64,000 nt of DNA, taken from NCBI RefSeq assembly GCF_023973145.1, contig NZ_CP099546.1:1-64000 (forward strand), in the 5' to 3' direction. Under the pieces are notes generated by a model, which had not been told where the DNA came from, did not search any database, and was given only the letters and a program-made list of their open reading frames with translations. Position 1 is the first letter of the stretch. Each line of letters opens with the position of its first letter. The translations under genes were made by a program, and so were the position numbers. Of this stretch, positions 27,224-36,284 are shown one piece after another. The stretch comes from Natronosalvus vescus (GTDB taxonomy: Archaea > Halobacteriota > Halobacteria > Halobacteriales > Natrialbaceae).

Positions 27224-28468
27224 ATGGAACTCGAGTTTCTCGGCGGCGCTCGCGAAATCGGGCGGAGCGCACTCCTGATCGACGGCCGCCTCCTGCTCGA
27301 TTTCGGGATGGACTCGGGCAACCCCCCTTCGTTTCCACTGCACGAACCCGACCCCGAGGCGGTGATCGTCTCCCACGGCCACCTCGACCACGTCGGGACG
27401 ATTCCAGCGCTGCTTTCCGGTGACGCCCGCCCGCCGATCCACTGGACGCCGCCGACGTACGAGCTCGCGATGGTGCTCGCTCGAGACACCATCAAACTCC
27501 ACGGCGGGAGCTACGACTGTCCGTTCACCGAGGCCGAACTCGCCCGGCTGACGCAGGTGTCGGAAACCCACGCCTACGGCGACCCGTTCGAGGCCGCTGG
27601 CTACGAGGTCACGTTCTTCGACGCCGGCCACGTCCCGGGGAGCGCCCACGTCCTGGTCGACGACGGGGAGACGCGTCTGCTCTACACCGGCGACTTCCAC
27701 ACGGAGGAGCAGCAACTCGTCGCCGGGACGACGGCTCGCCCCGACGCCGACGTCGTCGTCTCTGAGAGCACCTACGCCGACACCCGCCGCCCGCCGCGGG
27801 CGGAGATCGAACGCGAATTCGTCGCGAGCCTCGAGGCCACCCTCTGGGAGGGCGGTACCGTCGTCGTCCCCGCCTTCGCCATCGGCCGCACCCAGGAGGC
27901 GATGTGTCTCTGTGCCGAGGCCGACCTCGAGTGTTACGTCGACGGGATGGGCACGCGCGTCACCGAGTTGTTCTCCCGGCCGCGAAACCGTGCCTTTCTG
28001 CGCGATCCCGACCGCCTGCGCCGGGCGAAACGTCACGCACGCTTCGTCGACGGTCGGGACGGCCAGCGGAGACGAATCGCCGAGCAAAACACCGTCATCG
28101 TCACCACGAGCGGGATGCTCCACGGTGGCCCCGCGATGACGTACGTGCCGGCGATCCGATCGAACCCAACGAACAAAATCGCGCTCACTGGCTACCAAGT
28201 CGAGGGTACCCCTGGCCGCGAGTTGCTCGAGACCGGAAGCGCCACCATCGACGGCCGGGCCATGCGGGTCAGTGCACAGGTCGAACAGTACGATTTCTCG
28301 GCCCACGCCGATCGGGCGGGGCTGGAGGCGTTTCTCGAGCCCTACCGGGAGGAGGCGTCCGTCCTCGTCACGCACGGCGACCGGTGTGGGTGGTTCGCGG
28401 GGGAACTTCGGGAGGCAGGCTACGACGCTCGAGCACCTGAACTGGGCGAGACGGTCGTGCTCGAGTGA
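27224..28468 (+). CDS. beta-CASP metallo-beta-lactamase nuclease (archaeal CPSF-like, aCPSF2 type)
   Basis: 414 residues. The metallo-beta-lactamase motif SHGHLDHVG, a downstream Asp in LLYTGDFHTEE, and beta-CASP motifs including FSAHADRAG define an RNA 5'-3' exonuclease or endonuclease of the archaeal CPSF group. It lacks N-terminal KH domains, unlike aCPSF1. It probably acts in RNA decay or 3'-end processing. It is 81 bp after the small membrane gene and may be read through from that operon or have its own promoter. Confidence 0.88.
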   Translation: MELEFLGGAREIGRSALLIDGRLLLDFGMDSGNPPSFPLHEPDPEAVIVSHGHLDHVGTIPALLSGDARPPIHWTPPTYELAMVLARDTIKLHGGSYDCPFTEAELARLTQVSETHAYGDPFEAAGYEVTFFDAGHVPGSAHVLVDDGETRLLYTGDFHTEEQQLVAGTTARPDADVVVSESTYADTRRPPRAEIEREFVASLEATLWEGGTVVVPAFAIGRTQEAMCLCAEADLECYVDGMGTRVTELFSRPRNRAFLRDPDRLRRAKRHARFVDGRDGQRRRIAEQNTVIVTTSGMLHGGPAMTYVPAIRSNPTNKIALTGYQVEGTPGRELLETGSATIDGRAMRVSAQVEQYDFSAHADRAGLEAFLEPYREEASVLVTHGDRCGWFAGELREAGYDARAPELGETVVLE

Positions 28469-28627
28469 TCGGGGATGATTCGTCTCGTGAACCGGACGTG
28501 ACAACCTGTTCACACTCGAATACACGGTGCGACGGGACGGTCTCGCTCGAGCGCAACACAAAGCGCGTGACGAGCAGGTTGCCGGCCGACACTTGATACC
28601 ACCTGGCGTCGAAAGGGTAGAGATCCG

Positions 28628-29161
28628 ATGGCTCGTGTGCTCGTCTGCTACGGTTCGAGCGAGGGACAGACTGCGGTCATAGCCAACCACATCGCCGATC
28701 GACTCGAGGACGCTGGCCACGACCCGATCGTCATCAGCACGAAACGGCCGCCGGAAAACATCACCCCCTCGAACTACGACGGAATCGTCATCGGAATCGC
28801 GATCCACCTCGGTAGCCATCCCGGTCACGCCGAATCGTTCGTTCGATCCCACGCCGACGTCCTGACCCGACGCCCGTCGGCGCTCTTCTCGACGGAACTC
28901 GCCGCCACGAAACCCGTTCACGAGGCGCGCCTCGAGGCCGACGAGCACGCGGAGGCGTTCCTGGATGCGGCCGGCTGGGAACCGGATCTCATCCACGTCG
29001 TCGCCGGGACGCTGAAGTACCGAGAGTACGGGCTGTTGAAACGATTCGTTCGGCGTCACATCGGGCGTGATGCCGAACTGGACGCGCTTCGCGACCGAGG
29101 GCACGTCGACTGGCGAGAAATCGACGCGTTCGTCGAGTCGTTCGAGGAGCTATTGCCCTGA
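28628..29161 (+). CDS. flavodoxin-domain protein (HemG-like)
   Basis: 177 residues. The FMN phosphate loop VCYGSSEGQTAVIA and the flavodoxin strand YDGIVIGIAIHLGSHPG are clear. The C-terminal extension (FVRRHIGRDAELDALRDRGH) is like those of menaquinone-dependent protoporphyrinogen oxidase HemG homologues. It is a cytoplasmic electron carrier or oxidase; the exact role is uncertain. A degenerate copy of the accessory-region repeat lies about 70 bp past its stop. Confidence 0.82.
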   Translation: MARVLVCYGSSEGQTAVIANHIADRLEDAGHDPIVISTKRPPENITPSNYDGIVIGIAIHLGSHPGHAESFVRSHADVLTRRPSALFSTELAATKPVHEARLEADEHAEAFLDAAGWEPDLIHVVAGTLKYREYGLLKRFVRRHIGRDAELDALRDRGHVDWREIDAFVESFEELLP

Positions 29162-29230
29162 TGACGTCCTCCTCGTCGTACGCAGTGGGGCTCCCCTCCG
29201 TAGACGTGTGCTGGTTTGAGAGATGAGCGG

Positions 29231-29252
29231 TTTGCATACAGGGCGCGAATGC
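29231..29252 (-). repeat. degenerate half-copy of the 100-bp delimiter repeat
   Basis: Read on the minus strand this is GCATTCGCGCCCTGTATGCAAA, matching the first 20 or so bases of copies R3 and R7. The second box is not recognisable. It lies downstream of the flavodoxin gene in the same relative orientation to that gene as the other copies have to theirs. Confidence 0.55.
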
Positions 29253-29304
29253 ACCCGTCAGTGGAGGTCGATCAACGGGGAGTGGCGACCTCGGCCCAGG
29301 AAAT

Positions 29305-31749
29305 TCACGTCTCGTCGCGGCTTGCCGCAGGGAGCGTGAACGAGAACGTCGAGCCCTCGCCCGGCTCAGACTCAACCCAGATGGTGCCGCCGTGACGTTC
29401 GACGATTCGCTCACAGAGGGCGAGGCCGATCCCTGTGCCCTCGTGCTCGTCACGACTGTGGAGTCGCTGGAACACATCGAAAATCTGGCCCGCCTCGTCG
29501 GGATCGATCCCGAACCCCTCGTCGCGAACCGAAATCACCCACTGGAACCCACGCTGCTCGACTGAAACGTGGACACGCGGGGGTTCGTCACCGCTATACT
29601 CGAGCGCGTTGTCGAGGAGGTTCTGGAACACTTGCCGAAGTTGATTGGGGTCGCCCCGCACGGTCGGGAAGTCGTCGGCAGTGATCTCGGCGTCGGTCTC
29701 CGTACTCTTCACCTGAAGGTCTGTCAAGGCGTCTCGAAATACGGTATTCAGGTCGACCGATTCGAACGGATTGCCCCGGGATTCGACCCGAGAGTACTCG
29801 AGCAACCCCTCGATCATGTGGCGCATACGGTCGGCACCGTCGACGGCAAATTCGATGAACTCCTCGCCGTCCTCGTCGAGTTCGTCCACGTAGCGGCGTT
29901 CGAGCAGGTGGAGATAGCTCGTGACCATCCGCAATGGCTCCTGCAGATCGTGTGAGGCGGCGTACGCGAACTGTTCGAGGCGCTCGTTGGACTCCTCGAG
30001 CATCTGCTCGAACTGTTTGCGCTCGGTGATATCGACCAGGGCGCCGGGGAACGTCACTGGATTCCCGTCCCTGTCGTACTCGACGTGACCGCGCGCAACG
30101 ACCCACTGTAGTTCGTCGTTGTCGTTCCAGACGCGGTACTCCTCTTCGTACTCGTCTCCCGATTCGATGGCGTCCTCGATCTTTCGTTCGATTCGCTCGC
30201 GATCGTCGTCGTGGATGGCCGAGACGAAATCGTCGAGCGGGACGCCCTCGGTGGCCGCAATGGGATCGATCCCAAACGTCTTGGCGAACGGCGCATCCGT
30301 GACCATCCTGTCATCGGAAATGTGCCACTCCCACGTTCCGACAGCACCAGCTTCGGCTGCCGCTTCCAGTCGCTCTTTCGTATGTTCGAGTTCGCGCTCG
30401 CGTTCGACCCGTTCGGTTACGTCGTTCGCCGCTCCCAACCATTGCGTCACTTCTCCATCCTCGTCCAGGAGCGGTGTGGCACGCGAGGCAACCCAGACCA
30501 CTGTGCCGTCATCACGACGAACCTGGTGTTCCAGTTCGAAGCTGCTCTTCGTGCGGATAGCGTCGTCAATGGCTTCCCGAACGCGTGGCTGGTCTTCGGG
30601 CGGAATGTATCTTTCAATCCACGACGAACCCTGGTCGTCGGTATCGACGAGAAACGCTGCCCCCTCTAAACCGCGCATTTCGCTCCAGTCCGCGTTCGTC
30701 GTGAACACCACGTCCGACGTGGTCGTGACCAACGCGCGAAAGCGCTCTTCGCTCTCCCGGAGTTGGTCGAACGCTTCTCGTTTTGCCTGCTGGAGGAACT
30801 CCTGTCCGCGCAGCACGATGTCCGATGTGAGCTGTGATTCTGTCGCGTCGGACTCTTGCAACAGCCGCTCCTCGCCGTCCGTGTGAAGCTCCTGGACGAT
30901 CGGGGTGACGTCATCGACACTGTGGATGATGTACTCGATTTCGCCTGTCTCGCTGAATACGGGCGAATTAATCGGGCTCCACCAGCGCTCCTCGAATTCA
31001 CCAGTATCGGACTCACGGTCGGGGATCGGATAGTGCGTCACCGACATCACGTCGGCGTCACCGGTCGCCGTTACTTTCTCGAGCGATTCGCGCAGGTTCG
31101 CGACCCCGTCGGCCGGATCGTCGGGATTGGCCGGGAAGATTTCGAACAGCGTCTGATCCAGGATCTCCGCCCGCTCGGTCATCGTTGCCTCCAGATAGGC
31201 ATCGCTCACGGCCACGATTTCGTACTCGTCGGGCTGTACGATGAGATAGTTGTCGGGCACGTTCTCGAACAGACGGCGAACGGTCGCTTCGGTGGTATCC
31301 GCGTTCGCGTCTGCGTCCGCATCTGCGTCAGCCTGTTTACGCTCGGAACGTTCGCGGACGATTCCGACTGTCCCGTGTACAGTACCGCCCTCCTCGAGGG
31401 AGTTTTCCCGAACTTCACAGCGAATCCGTTCCCCCTCGGCGGTTCCCACGGTGCGCTCGAGTGACTCACCTCGGTCGGTGGCGTTCGCCCGGAGTCGATC
31501 GATTTCACGCTCGATCGTCCCACTGTCGCCGTCGAAGAGCACGGACACGTGCTCGCCGAGTACGTCCTCGCGAGTGTACCCGGTCATCTCGAGAATGACG
31601 TCGTTGACCGCGACGAGGCGACCGTCTGTGTCGAGTCGATAGATCCCATCGTCGATCGTCTCGATGAGGGTACGATAGTGCTGGAGGGCCTCGGAATCGT
31701 CTGCGTCTCCCCAGAACGCCATCTCAGATGACCCGGCCCGGTCACTCAT
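29305..31749 (-). CDS. multi-PAS histidine kinase
   Basis: 814 residues with four PAS-type modules (about 20-135, 155-285, 335-450, 455-575), then HisKA with His in YAASHDLQEPLRM, and an ATPase domain with NLLDNALEYSG, RDEGFGIDPD and GTGIGLALCERIVERHGG. An Asp/Ala linker (ADADADADANAD, about 142-153) separates PAS 1 and 2. No transmembrane helices and no receiver are present, so the response regulator must be elsewhere. The kinase core is closely related to that of the membrane kinase at 44.3-46.1 kb. Confidence 0.92.
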   Translation of the reverse strand: MSDRAGSSEMAFWGDADDSEALQHYRTLIETIDDGIYRLDTDGRLVAVNDVILEMTGYTREDVLGEHVSVLFDGDSGTIEREIDRLRANATDRGESLERTVGTAEGERIRCEVRENSLEEGGTVHGTVGIVRERSERKQADADADADANADTTEATVRRLFENVPDNYLIVQPDEYEIVAVSDAYLEATMTERAEILDQTLFEIFPANPDDPADGVANLRESLEKVTATGDADVMSVTHYPIPDRESDTGEFEERWWSPINSPVFSETGEIEYIIHSVDDVTPIVQELHTDGEERLLQESDATESQLTSDIVLRGQEFLQQAKREAFDQLRESEERFRALVTTTSDVVFTTNADWSEMRGLEGAAFLVDTDDQGSSWIERYIPPEDQPRVREAIDDAIRTKSSFELEHQVRRDDGTVVWVASRATPLLDEDGEVTQWLGAANDVTERVERERELEHTKERLEAAAEAGAVGTWEWHISDDRMVTDAPFAKTFGIDPIAATEGVPLDDFVSAIHDDDRERIERKIEDAIESGDEYEEEYRVWNDNDELQWVVARGHVEYDRDGNPVTFPGALVDITERKQFEQMLEESNERLEQFAYAASHDLQEPLRMVTSYLHLLERRYVDELDEDGEEFIEFAVDGADRMRHMIEGLLEYSRVESRGNPFESVDLNTVFRDALTDLQVKSTETDAEITADDFPTVRGDPNQLRQVFQNLLDNALEYSGDEPPRVHVSVEQRGFQWVISVRDEGFGIDPDEAGQIFDVFQRLHSRDEHEGTGIGLALCERIVERHGGTIWVESEPGEGSTFSFTLPAASRDET

Positions 31750-31844
31750 GTACGTGGTAAAGGTTCTCGAGTTGGATAAGTTCCATGTTCAGACAGATTC
31801 CCGTACTGTCTGGTGAGAGAGAACTCGAGTGCAGACGTGCGTCT

Positions 31845-33262
31845 GTGAACCGCCTCGGGGTCAAGCCCCGAGGCTTCCCGTGGTTTAATCGGACACTCCC
31901 ACGCGACCATCGGCTTGGTGGCCTCGAACGGTTGCGTGGGTCACGGTCGGCTGGTTCACACAGCCCGATGCCTGCCGTCGCAGTTTCCGAACAACCGGAA
32001 GCGTGTTGAGAGCAGGCACATTTCGATTCAACTTCTCCAATCCTTTCTTCGCAATATTCACTGCCGCGTTTCGGTCAGCGTGGTCTTGCCGACCACACGC
32101 GTTGCACTTGAACCGCTTCTTCCGGCGATTCGACCGAGTCGTATGCTCACACTCAGTAAAAGAACACGTCTGGCTGGTGTACGCCGGGTCGATGTCATCG
32201 TTCGGAATCCCCTCGAACGCCGCTTTGTACGTGACGAACGAGCGGAGTTTGTGAAACGGCAGGGAGTGCAACCGACGATTCATCCGAGTGCCGTAATCAA
32301 TCGAATCTCGCATATGCTTGAGGTCTTCAAACACAACGAGCGGCGACACGAATTGCTGAACCCACACCACAATTCGCCGGGAGACTTGGTGGAGTTGGTC
32401 GTGAACGTATCGTTCCTCTTTGTCCTCGAACACGCGGTCGAACGCTGTCTGGCCAGCGTTTTGCATCCGCTTGCGCATCGTGAAGTATCGATGACGTTCT
32501 TGCTTGATTTCGGGGTAGTCGATGACAACCGAATCAACAATGTCATCTTCACGAAGGGCTGAAAGAGCCACGCAATCTTCGTTGATGTCTACGCCTACAA
32601 TGGTCTGAGCGTCGTGTTTGTCTTGAACCGTGGCTTCGAGATGAGTAACGTTGACGTGTAGTTCGTGATTTCCGTTGCGTGCCATCGCTTCGGCGGTTCC
32701 GATACGCCACTCGTCACGTTCGAGGGCGTGTTCGAGGAGTTCGAGGGTGTCTGGTGCGCCACGAAGTGTACCTTTCACCGGATTGTACGGCTTGGCACTG
32801 ATTCGGTAGTGTATCCCGTTGTCTTTGCGTGTGAGATTGTACCCCTCGGTGAAGTTCATTCGCAACGGGTATGGCCCAGTTTTCTCGTGACTGGGTGTGT
32901 TGTAGTCGTCGCGGTTGTAGGACTGCTGAAGTGCATCAAGTGCTTTAGCGACAATGCGTTGCGTGGTGTTCTTCACGAGGTCTGCCTCGTCTTCAAGACG
33001 TGGTGAGATGTCGTCCCAGTCCATCCCGTTTTTCGCTAATTGGATGGTCTGGTTGTACACCCAACGCGCTTCGTGGTACGCTTCGGAAAGAAGTCGCCCG
33101 TTATCGGATTGAAGTTGGAAGACGAGTGTCTTCGTAAGCGACTTCTCCATACCCTAATCGACGGACTCGGGTGTTGTAAAGGTATGGATTAGCGTTGATA
33201 GGTTAGGCGTTGTCGGCTTCACCCTCGGGGTCAAGCCCCGAGGCACTCGCCTTGAACCGCCT
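31845..33262 (-). mobile_element. IS200/IS605-family tnpB-only element (IS1341 type), copy 1
   Basis: Ends were inferred by aligning with the second element. The right end starts GTGAAC at 31845 with the palindrome CCTCGGGG-TCA-AGCCCCGAGG at 31853-31873. The left end has the same palindrome at 33223-33243 and finishes at 33262, followed by GTAG. Read on the minus strand, both complete elements are preceded by CTAC and end in TTCAC. No Y1 transposase TnpA is encoded, so movement would need one in trans. The length is 1418 bp. Confidence 0.8.
31885..33150 (-). CDS. tnpB: TnpB RNA-guided nuclease of IS1341-type element, copy 1
   Basis: 421 residues. The RuvC-like triad is present: Asp in GVDINEDCVAL, Glu in LVVFEDLKHM and Asp in QDHADRNAAVN. 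The zinc ribbon is SQTCSFTEC followed by FKCNACGRQ. The N-terminus (MEKSLTKTLVFQLQ) and helical domain are intact, so it may be active. The omega RNA would come from the tnpB 3' end and right-end palindrome, with the guide reading into flank beyond 31845. Confidence 0.92.
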   Translation of the reverse strand: MEKSLTKTLVFQLQSDNGRLLSEAYHEARWVYNQTIQLAKNGMDWDDISPRLEDEADLVKNTTQRIVAKALDALQQSYNRDDYNTPSHEKTGPYPLRMNFTEGYNLTRKDNGIHYRISAKPYNPVKGTLRGAPDTLELLEHALERDEWRIGTAEAMARNGNHELHVNVTHLEATVQDKHDAQTIVGVDINEDCVALSALREDDIVDSVVIDYPEIKQERHRYFTMRKRMQNAGQTAFDRVFEDKEERYVHDQLHQVSRRIVVWVQQFVSPLVVFEDLKHMRDSIDYGTRMNRRLHSLPFHKLRSFVTYKAAFEGIPNDDIDPAYTSQTCSFTECEHTTRSNRRKKRFKCNACGRQDHADRNAAVNIAKKGLEKLNRNVPALNTLPVVRKLRRQASGCVNQPTVTHATVRGHQADGRVGVSD

Positions 33263-33456
33263 GTAGACGCCGCTCGAGCGGTAGGCTCGACGGAATTTCC
33301 GGTGTTGGTATAGTAACGACTGCCACGATGTGCACACTGATAGCCGACACATTTGTCGATCAGGTGTCCAATGACGCGCTGTGGCGCCTAAAGAACCCGA
33401 TCAAATCAGTGAGGTAATTCACAAATCGTGACCAGAAAAGGGAACGGCGTCTCGTG

Positions 33457-34023
33457 TTATCCGAGGAGGTATCGGAGCGTGGGGAATCGCTCGACGAGCG
33501 GTTCACCGCCGACGTCGATCTGTTCGATGTAGCGGTCGAGTCCCGCGATTCGACCGGCGGCAAACGCGCCGAGCGCGAGGAAGACCAATGCGTAGATCAG
33601 CGTCGAGTCGAACGCCGCGAGCCACTGGCCTTCCCAGCCGCCGAGGTAGAACATTGCCATCTGCATCGCGCCGCCGAGGGCGGCCAGACGGACGAACGCA
33701 CCGGTTATCAGCGCGACGCCGATCAGTACCTGGGTGATCGGCACGACGACGTTGATGATCTCCATGAGCGCGACGTTGCTGGCCATCGCGGCGTAGAGGC
33801 CGCTGACGGGGCTGGCCGGGTCGACGCCGTGGACGAGGAAGCCGCTGGCGTCGAACGGTTCACCGCTGACGAACGCGAGCTTCCCCAGTCCTGCGAACAG
33901 TATCATGCCGCCCATCACGAACCGCAGGGCGACGATGAACCACGCCGAGAGAGCGTGTGGGTATCCTTCGAGTGTAATTCCTGCATATCGGCTTTCGAGT
34001 CTGTTTTGTGTAGTCGTGGACAT
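33457..34023 (-). CDS. DoxX-family membrane protein
   Basis: 188 residues with four TM segments. The first (FIVALRFVMGGMILFAGLGKL) has the DoxX-type motif, and MEIINVVVPITQVLIGVALI lies in the middle. DoxX proteins are subunits or relatives of terminal quinol oxidase and thiosulfate:quinone oxidoreductase and of oxidative-stress complexes. Its role here is unknown. A TATA-like AAGTATAAG lies about 20-25 nt upstream on the minus strand. It is the last gene before the repeat array. Confidence 0.85.
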   Translation of the reverse strand: MSTTTQNRLESRYAGITLEGYPHALSAWFIVALRFVMGGMILFAGLGKLAFVSGEPFDASGFLVHGVDPASPVSGLYAAMASNVALMEIINVVVPITQVLIGVALITGAFVRLAALGGAMQMAMFYLGGWEGQWLAAFDSTLIYALVFLALGAFAAGRIAGLDRYIEQIDVGGEPLVERFPTLRYLLG

Positions 34024-34310
34024 GTTCGGTTGACCTCTTATACTTGAACAGAAGGGACGAACGTGGATGAGTCAATGTCCTCTGTATAATGGGCTCTTTA
34101 TATACTGGGCTCGAGAGGAATCTGTCGGCAGCCGTTTTCGACATCGATTCCCGCGGTCTACTGTCGGTTCTTCGACTTCGCTCGAGAGGGAAATAGGAAA
34201 CTCGTCTGTTTCGACAGCGCATTCGCGACCAGTATGGATTTGCACCTACCTGTGAACCCTGTACTGAGTAATCCTATCTTCGCAACTCGATCCAGAATTC
34301 TTGGAACTTT

Positions 34311-34415
34311 CACATTGTGTATGCAGCACCAGCTCAACATACTGTCGTAACACTGCCAATCCGGGGCTGCTGCATACAGAGGATGGATACAGCACGACAG
34401 TATCGTTTGTTTCAC
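34311..34415 (+). repeat. delimiter repeat R0
   Basis: Box A TGTATGCAGCA (34318-34328) and box B TGCTGCATACAG (34368-34379) form a perfect 11-bp inverted repeat with a 39-nt loop. A second pairing links loop bases ATACTGTCG (34339-34347) to CGACAGTAT (34395-34403). Weaker similarity to R5 continues to about 34450. It lies downstream of the HalOD1 gene at 34521, in antisense orientation to it. Confidence 0.85.
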
Positions 34416-34520
34416 GCCGAAACAGGTGAACCACCGCTCGCTACACGTGCGAATTGACCGATGGCCTCGTCCAATCGAGCGTGCATACACTACCGGTATC
34501 CGGGATTCCGCCGACAGCGG

Positions 34521-34793
34521 CTACGTGACGTGGACGAACTCAGCGGCACCGCTCTGCTCGACGGTGATGCGGTAGCCGCAGTACGTGAATTCGACCGTTA
34601 TCTGTGCCTCTGGTTCCGGTGGATTCGAATACAACCCCGATAGTATCCCGTCAATGTAGTCGTAGGCCGGTGACAATTCGGATAATGACGTTCCCGTGAG
34701 GTCAGCAACCACTTTTGCTATCGCAACAGCCGGTTCCTCTCTGTCGGCATCCAATCCCCAGTGAACGATCTCGTCGTCGTGGGTTTCAGTCAT
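34521..34793 (-). CDS. HalOD1 output-domain protein, copy 1
   Basis: 90 residues matching the haloarchaeal HalOD1 domain: an N-terminal helix (PAVAIAKVVADLTGTSLSEL) then VTVEFTYCGYRITVEQSG-like beta strands. Such stand-alone domains occur downstream of receiver or HTH regulators and are predicted signal outputs, with unknown biochemistry. It is the third gene after HTH-10 and DUF7344 in the same direction (89-bp gap), so it may be part of the same transcription unit. Confidence 0.8.
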   Translation of the reverse strand: MTETHDDEIVHWGLDADREEPAVAIAKVVADLTGTSLSELSPAYDYIDGILSGLYSNPPEPEAQITVEFTYCGYRITVEQSGAAEFVHVT

Positions 34794-34882
34794 AGTAGCA
34801 GTTTAGTTCGGCGTTGTGGTCGGAGTAGAAGTTGAAGACACTGTTTGAGTTCATCGTTTGGGTGGTAGTGGTACGTCTGATA

Positions 34883-35245
34883 CTACAGTTTCATCGGCGC
34901 TTCGAGTGTGGGATCGGCAGCAAGGATCGTAGACAGGGTCGGCTGCACCTGCTCTAATTGTTCGGTCGGCTCCACGAGTTGGCGTTCTGAATCATAGTTT
35001 GTGAGTCCTTCCGAGACCAACTTCGGGATGTGGACATGAGATAACGAGAGGCGAATCTCTGTTAGTACGTCCTCAGACATCTCTGTGATTGGCGTCTGAT
35101 GATTGAACTTGATGATGACCTGCGTGAGATCGTTGAGTGTTAATGATCGCTGTTCTGCAGCGAGCGTCCCTAGGACGATCCGACGGTGCTGGTGTTGGCA
35201 TAGGTCGAGTACCGAGTCGAAGGCGATAGAATCCACAGTTATCAT
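34883..35245 (-). CDS. DUF7344 (winged-helix-like) protein, copy 2
   Basis: 120 residues and homologous to the copy at 12063-12422 throughout: FDSVLDLCQHQHRRIVLGTL, FNHQTPITEMSEDVLTEIRL and HVHIPKLVSEGL line up without gaps. It follows the HTH-10 copy 2 gene by 55 bp. A predicted small DNA-binding or partner protein. Confidence 0.85.
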   Translation of the reverse strand: MITVDSIAFDSVLDLCQHQHRRIVLGTLAAEQRSLTLNDLTQVIIKFNHQTPITEMSEDVLTEIRLSLSHVHIPKLVSEGLTNYDSERQLVEPTEQLEQVQPTLSTILAADPTLEAPMKL

Positions 35246-35300
35246 CCTAATGCAGACGACTGACGGAAATCACGGTGACTCTTTCAGGTACAAATTGTAT

Positions 35301-35969
35301 TTAAGTATCCGATCTGGATTGGATCGGCAGGGCTGAGAGCGTGCTTCCGAGGACGTTCTTGAGCCCCCCTCGGAGGCGGGAGCCGACGGCCTGCTGTGAG
35401 ATGCCGAGTTCGTCGCCGAGGACTTCCAACGTGACCTCGCGGGGTGACTCGAAGTATCCACGCTCGTAGGCAAGCACCAGCGCCTCTTGTTGGGTGTCAG
35501 TGAGAGCAGCTTCGGTCTCCGTCTCAACCGGCGTCAGTGCGCACAACTTTGTTAACTTGACCGGGATGTCCAGTTCTCGACAGCGTTCCTGAAAGGCGGC
35601 GAGGTCACTTCGATTGTCACCGCGGATCTCGAACGTCCACTGTTGATTTGTCCCGGTAGCCTCGATCAGTGGCACCTCCGTCTCTGCCAGGACAGTTAAT
35701 ACGTCGTCGTAGTCCATTGCCCACTTGAGGCGTAACAGGTACTCGTCCTCGACAGAGTCAACGAGCCGCATCCCCTTCACGCCCGGATGCTCGGTGAACT
35801 CGCTCTCAATATCGTCAACTTCGGTACCACGCACCCAGAAGTAGGGAATCACCACGTCCTGTGCGGGGATAAGACGCTCCAGCGTGACCGTCACATTCGG
35901 CAGTTGGTTGAACACTGTCCCCAAGGGGAACTCGTCTGACGGAACCGTGAACGTCGCCTCAGTAGCCAT
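35301..35969 (-). CDS. HTH-10 transcriptional regulator, copy 2
   Basis: The ATG at 35969 begins MATEATFTVPSDEFPLG, matching copy 1 at 11341, and gives 222 residues; upstream codons to 35990 are not shared. The Bat-type N-terminal module and C-terminal HTH-10 (LGDELGISQQAVGSRLRGG) are intact. TTTAGAG about 27 nt upstream (minus strand, about 35992-35998) is a likely TATA box and predicts a leaderless mRNA. It heads an HTH-10/DUF7344/HalOD1 unit enclosed by delimiter repeats R1 and R0. Confidence 0.9.
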   Translation of the reverse strand: MATEATFTVPSDEFPLGTVFNQLPNVTVTLERLIPAQDVVIPYFWVRGTEVDDIESEFTEHPGVKGMRLVDSVEDEYLLRLKWAMDYDDVLTVLAETEVPLIEATGTNQQWTFEIRGDNRSDLAAFQERCRELDIPVKLTKLCALTPVETETEAALTDTQQEALVLAYERGYFESPREVTLEVLGDELGISQQAVGSRLRGGLKNVLGSTLSALPIQSRSDT

Positions 35970-36182
35970 TGTCCATACCATCGGCTTCAAACTCTAAAGG
36001 TCTGTAGCTGAACGACTACCGTTCTCGTGACGCTACTGTTTCCGGATGCCTGATCTCTCGGCTCAAGAACGGGTACCCGGCGCATCTCGACCCAAACAGT
36101 GGGTTCACCGAAACCGCATCCGAGGTCGTTACCCGCTCCCTCTGTACGTAACACCGGAGGCCGGAAAGTTCGAGTGATCGAC

Positions 36183-36275
36183 ACGCGCCCTATATCTTGC
36201 AGAGATTCAACGAGTTACCGAACTGCTGTCAGAAGCGGCTTGCAACATTCAGAGGATGGACTCAGCAAAGAATAA
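36183..36275 (+). repeat. delimiter repeat R1
   Basis: Box A TATATCTTGCA (36191-36201), 39-nt loop, box B TGCAACATTCAG (36241-36252), then box C ACTCAGCA. It is nearly identical to R5 from GCGCCC through CAGAG. The right edge is about 10 bp from the stop of the gene at 36285. Confidence 0.85.
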
Positions 36276-36284
36276 CTGCGTAAT

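Noticed and set aside
26822-29104. 760-codon minus-strand frame
   Set aside because: Antisense shadow of the beta-CASP nuclease and flavodoxin genes, which have complete family motifs.
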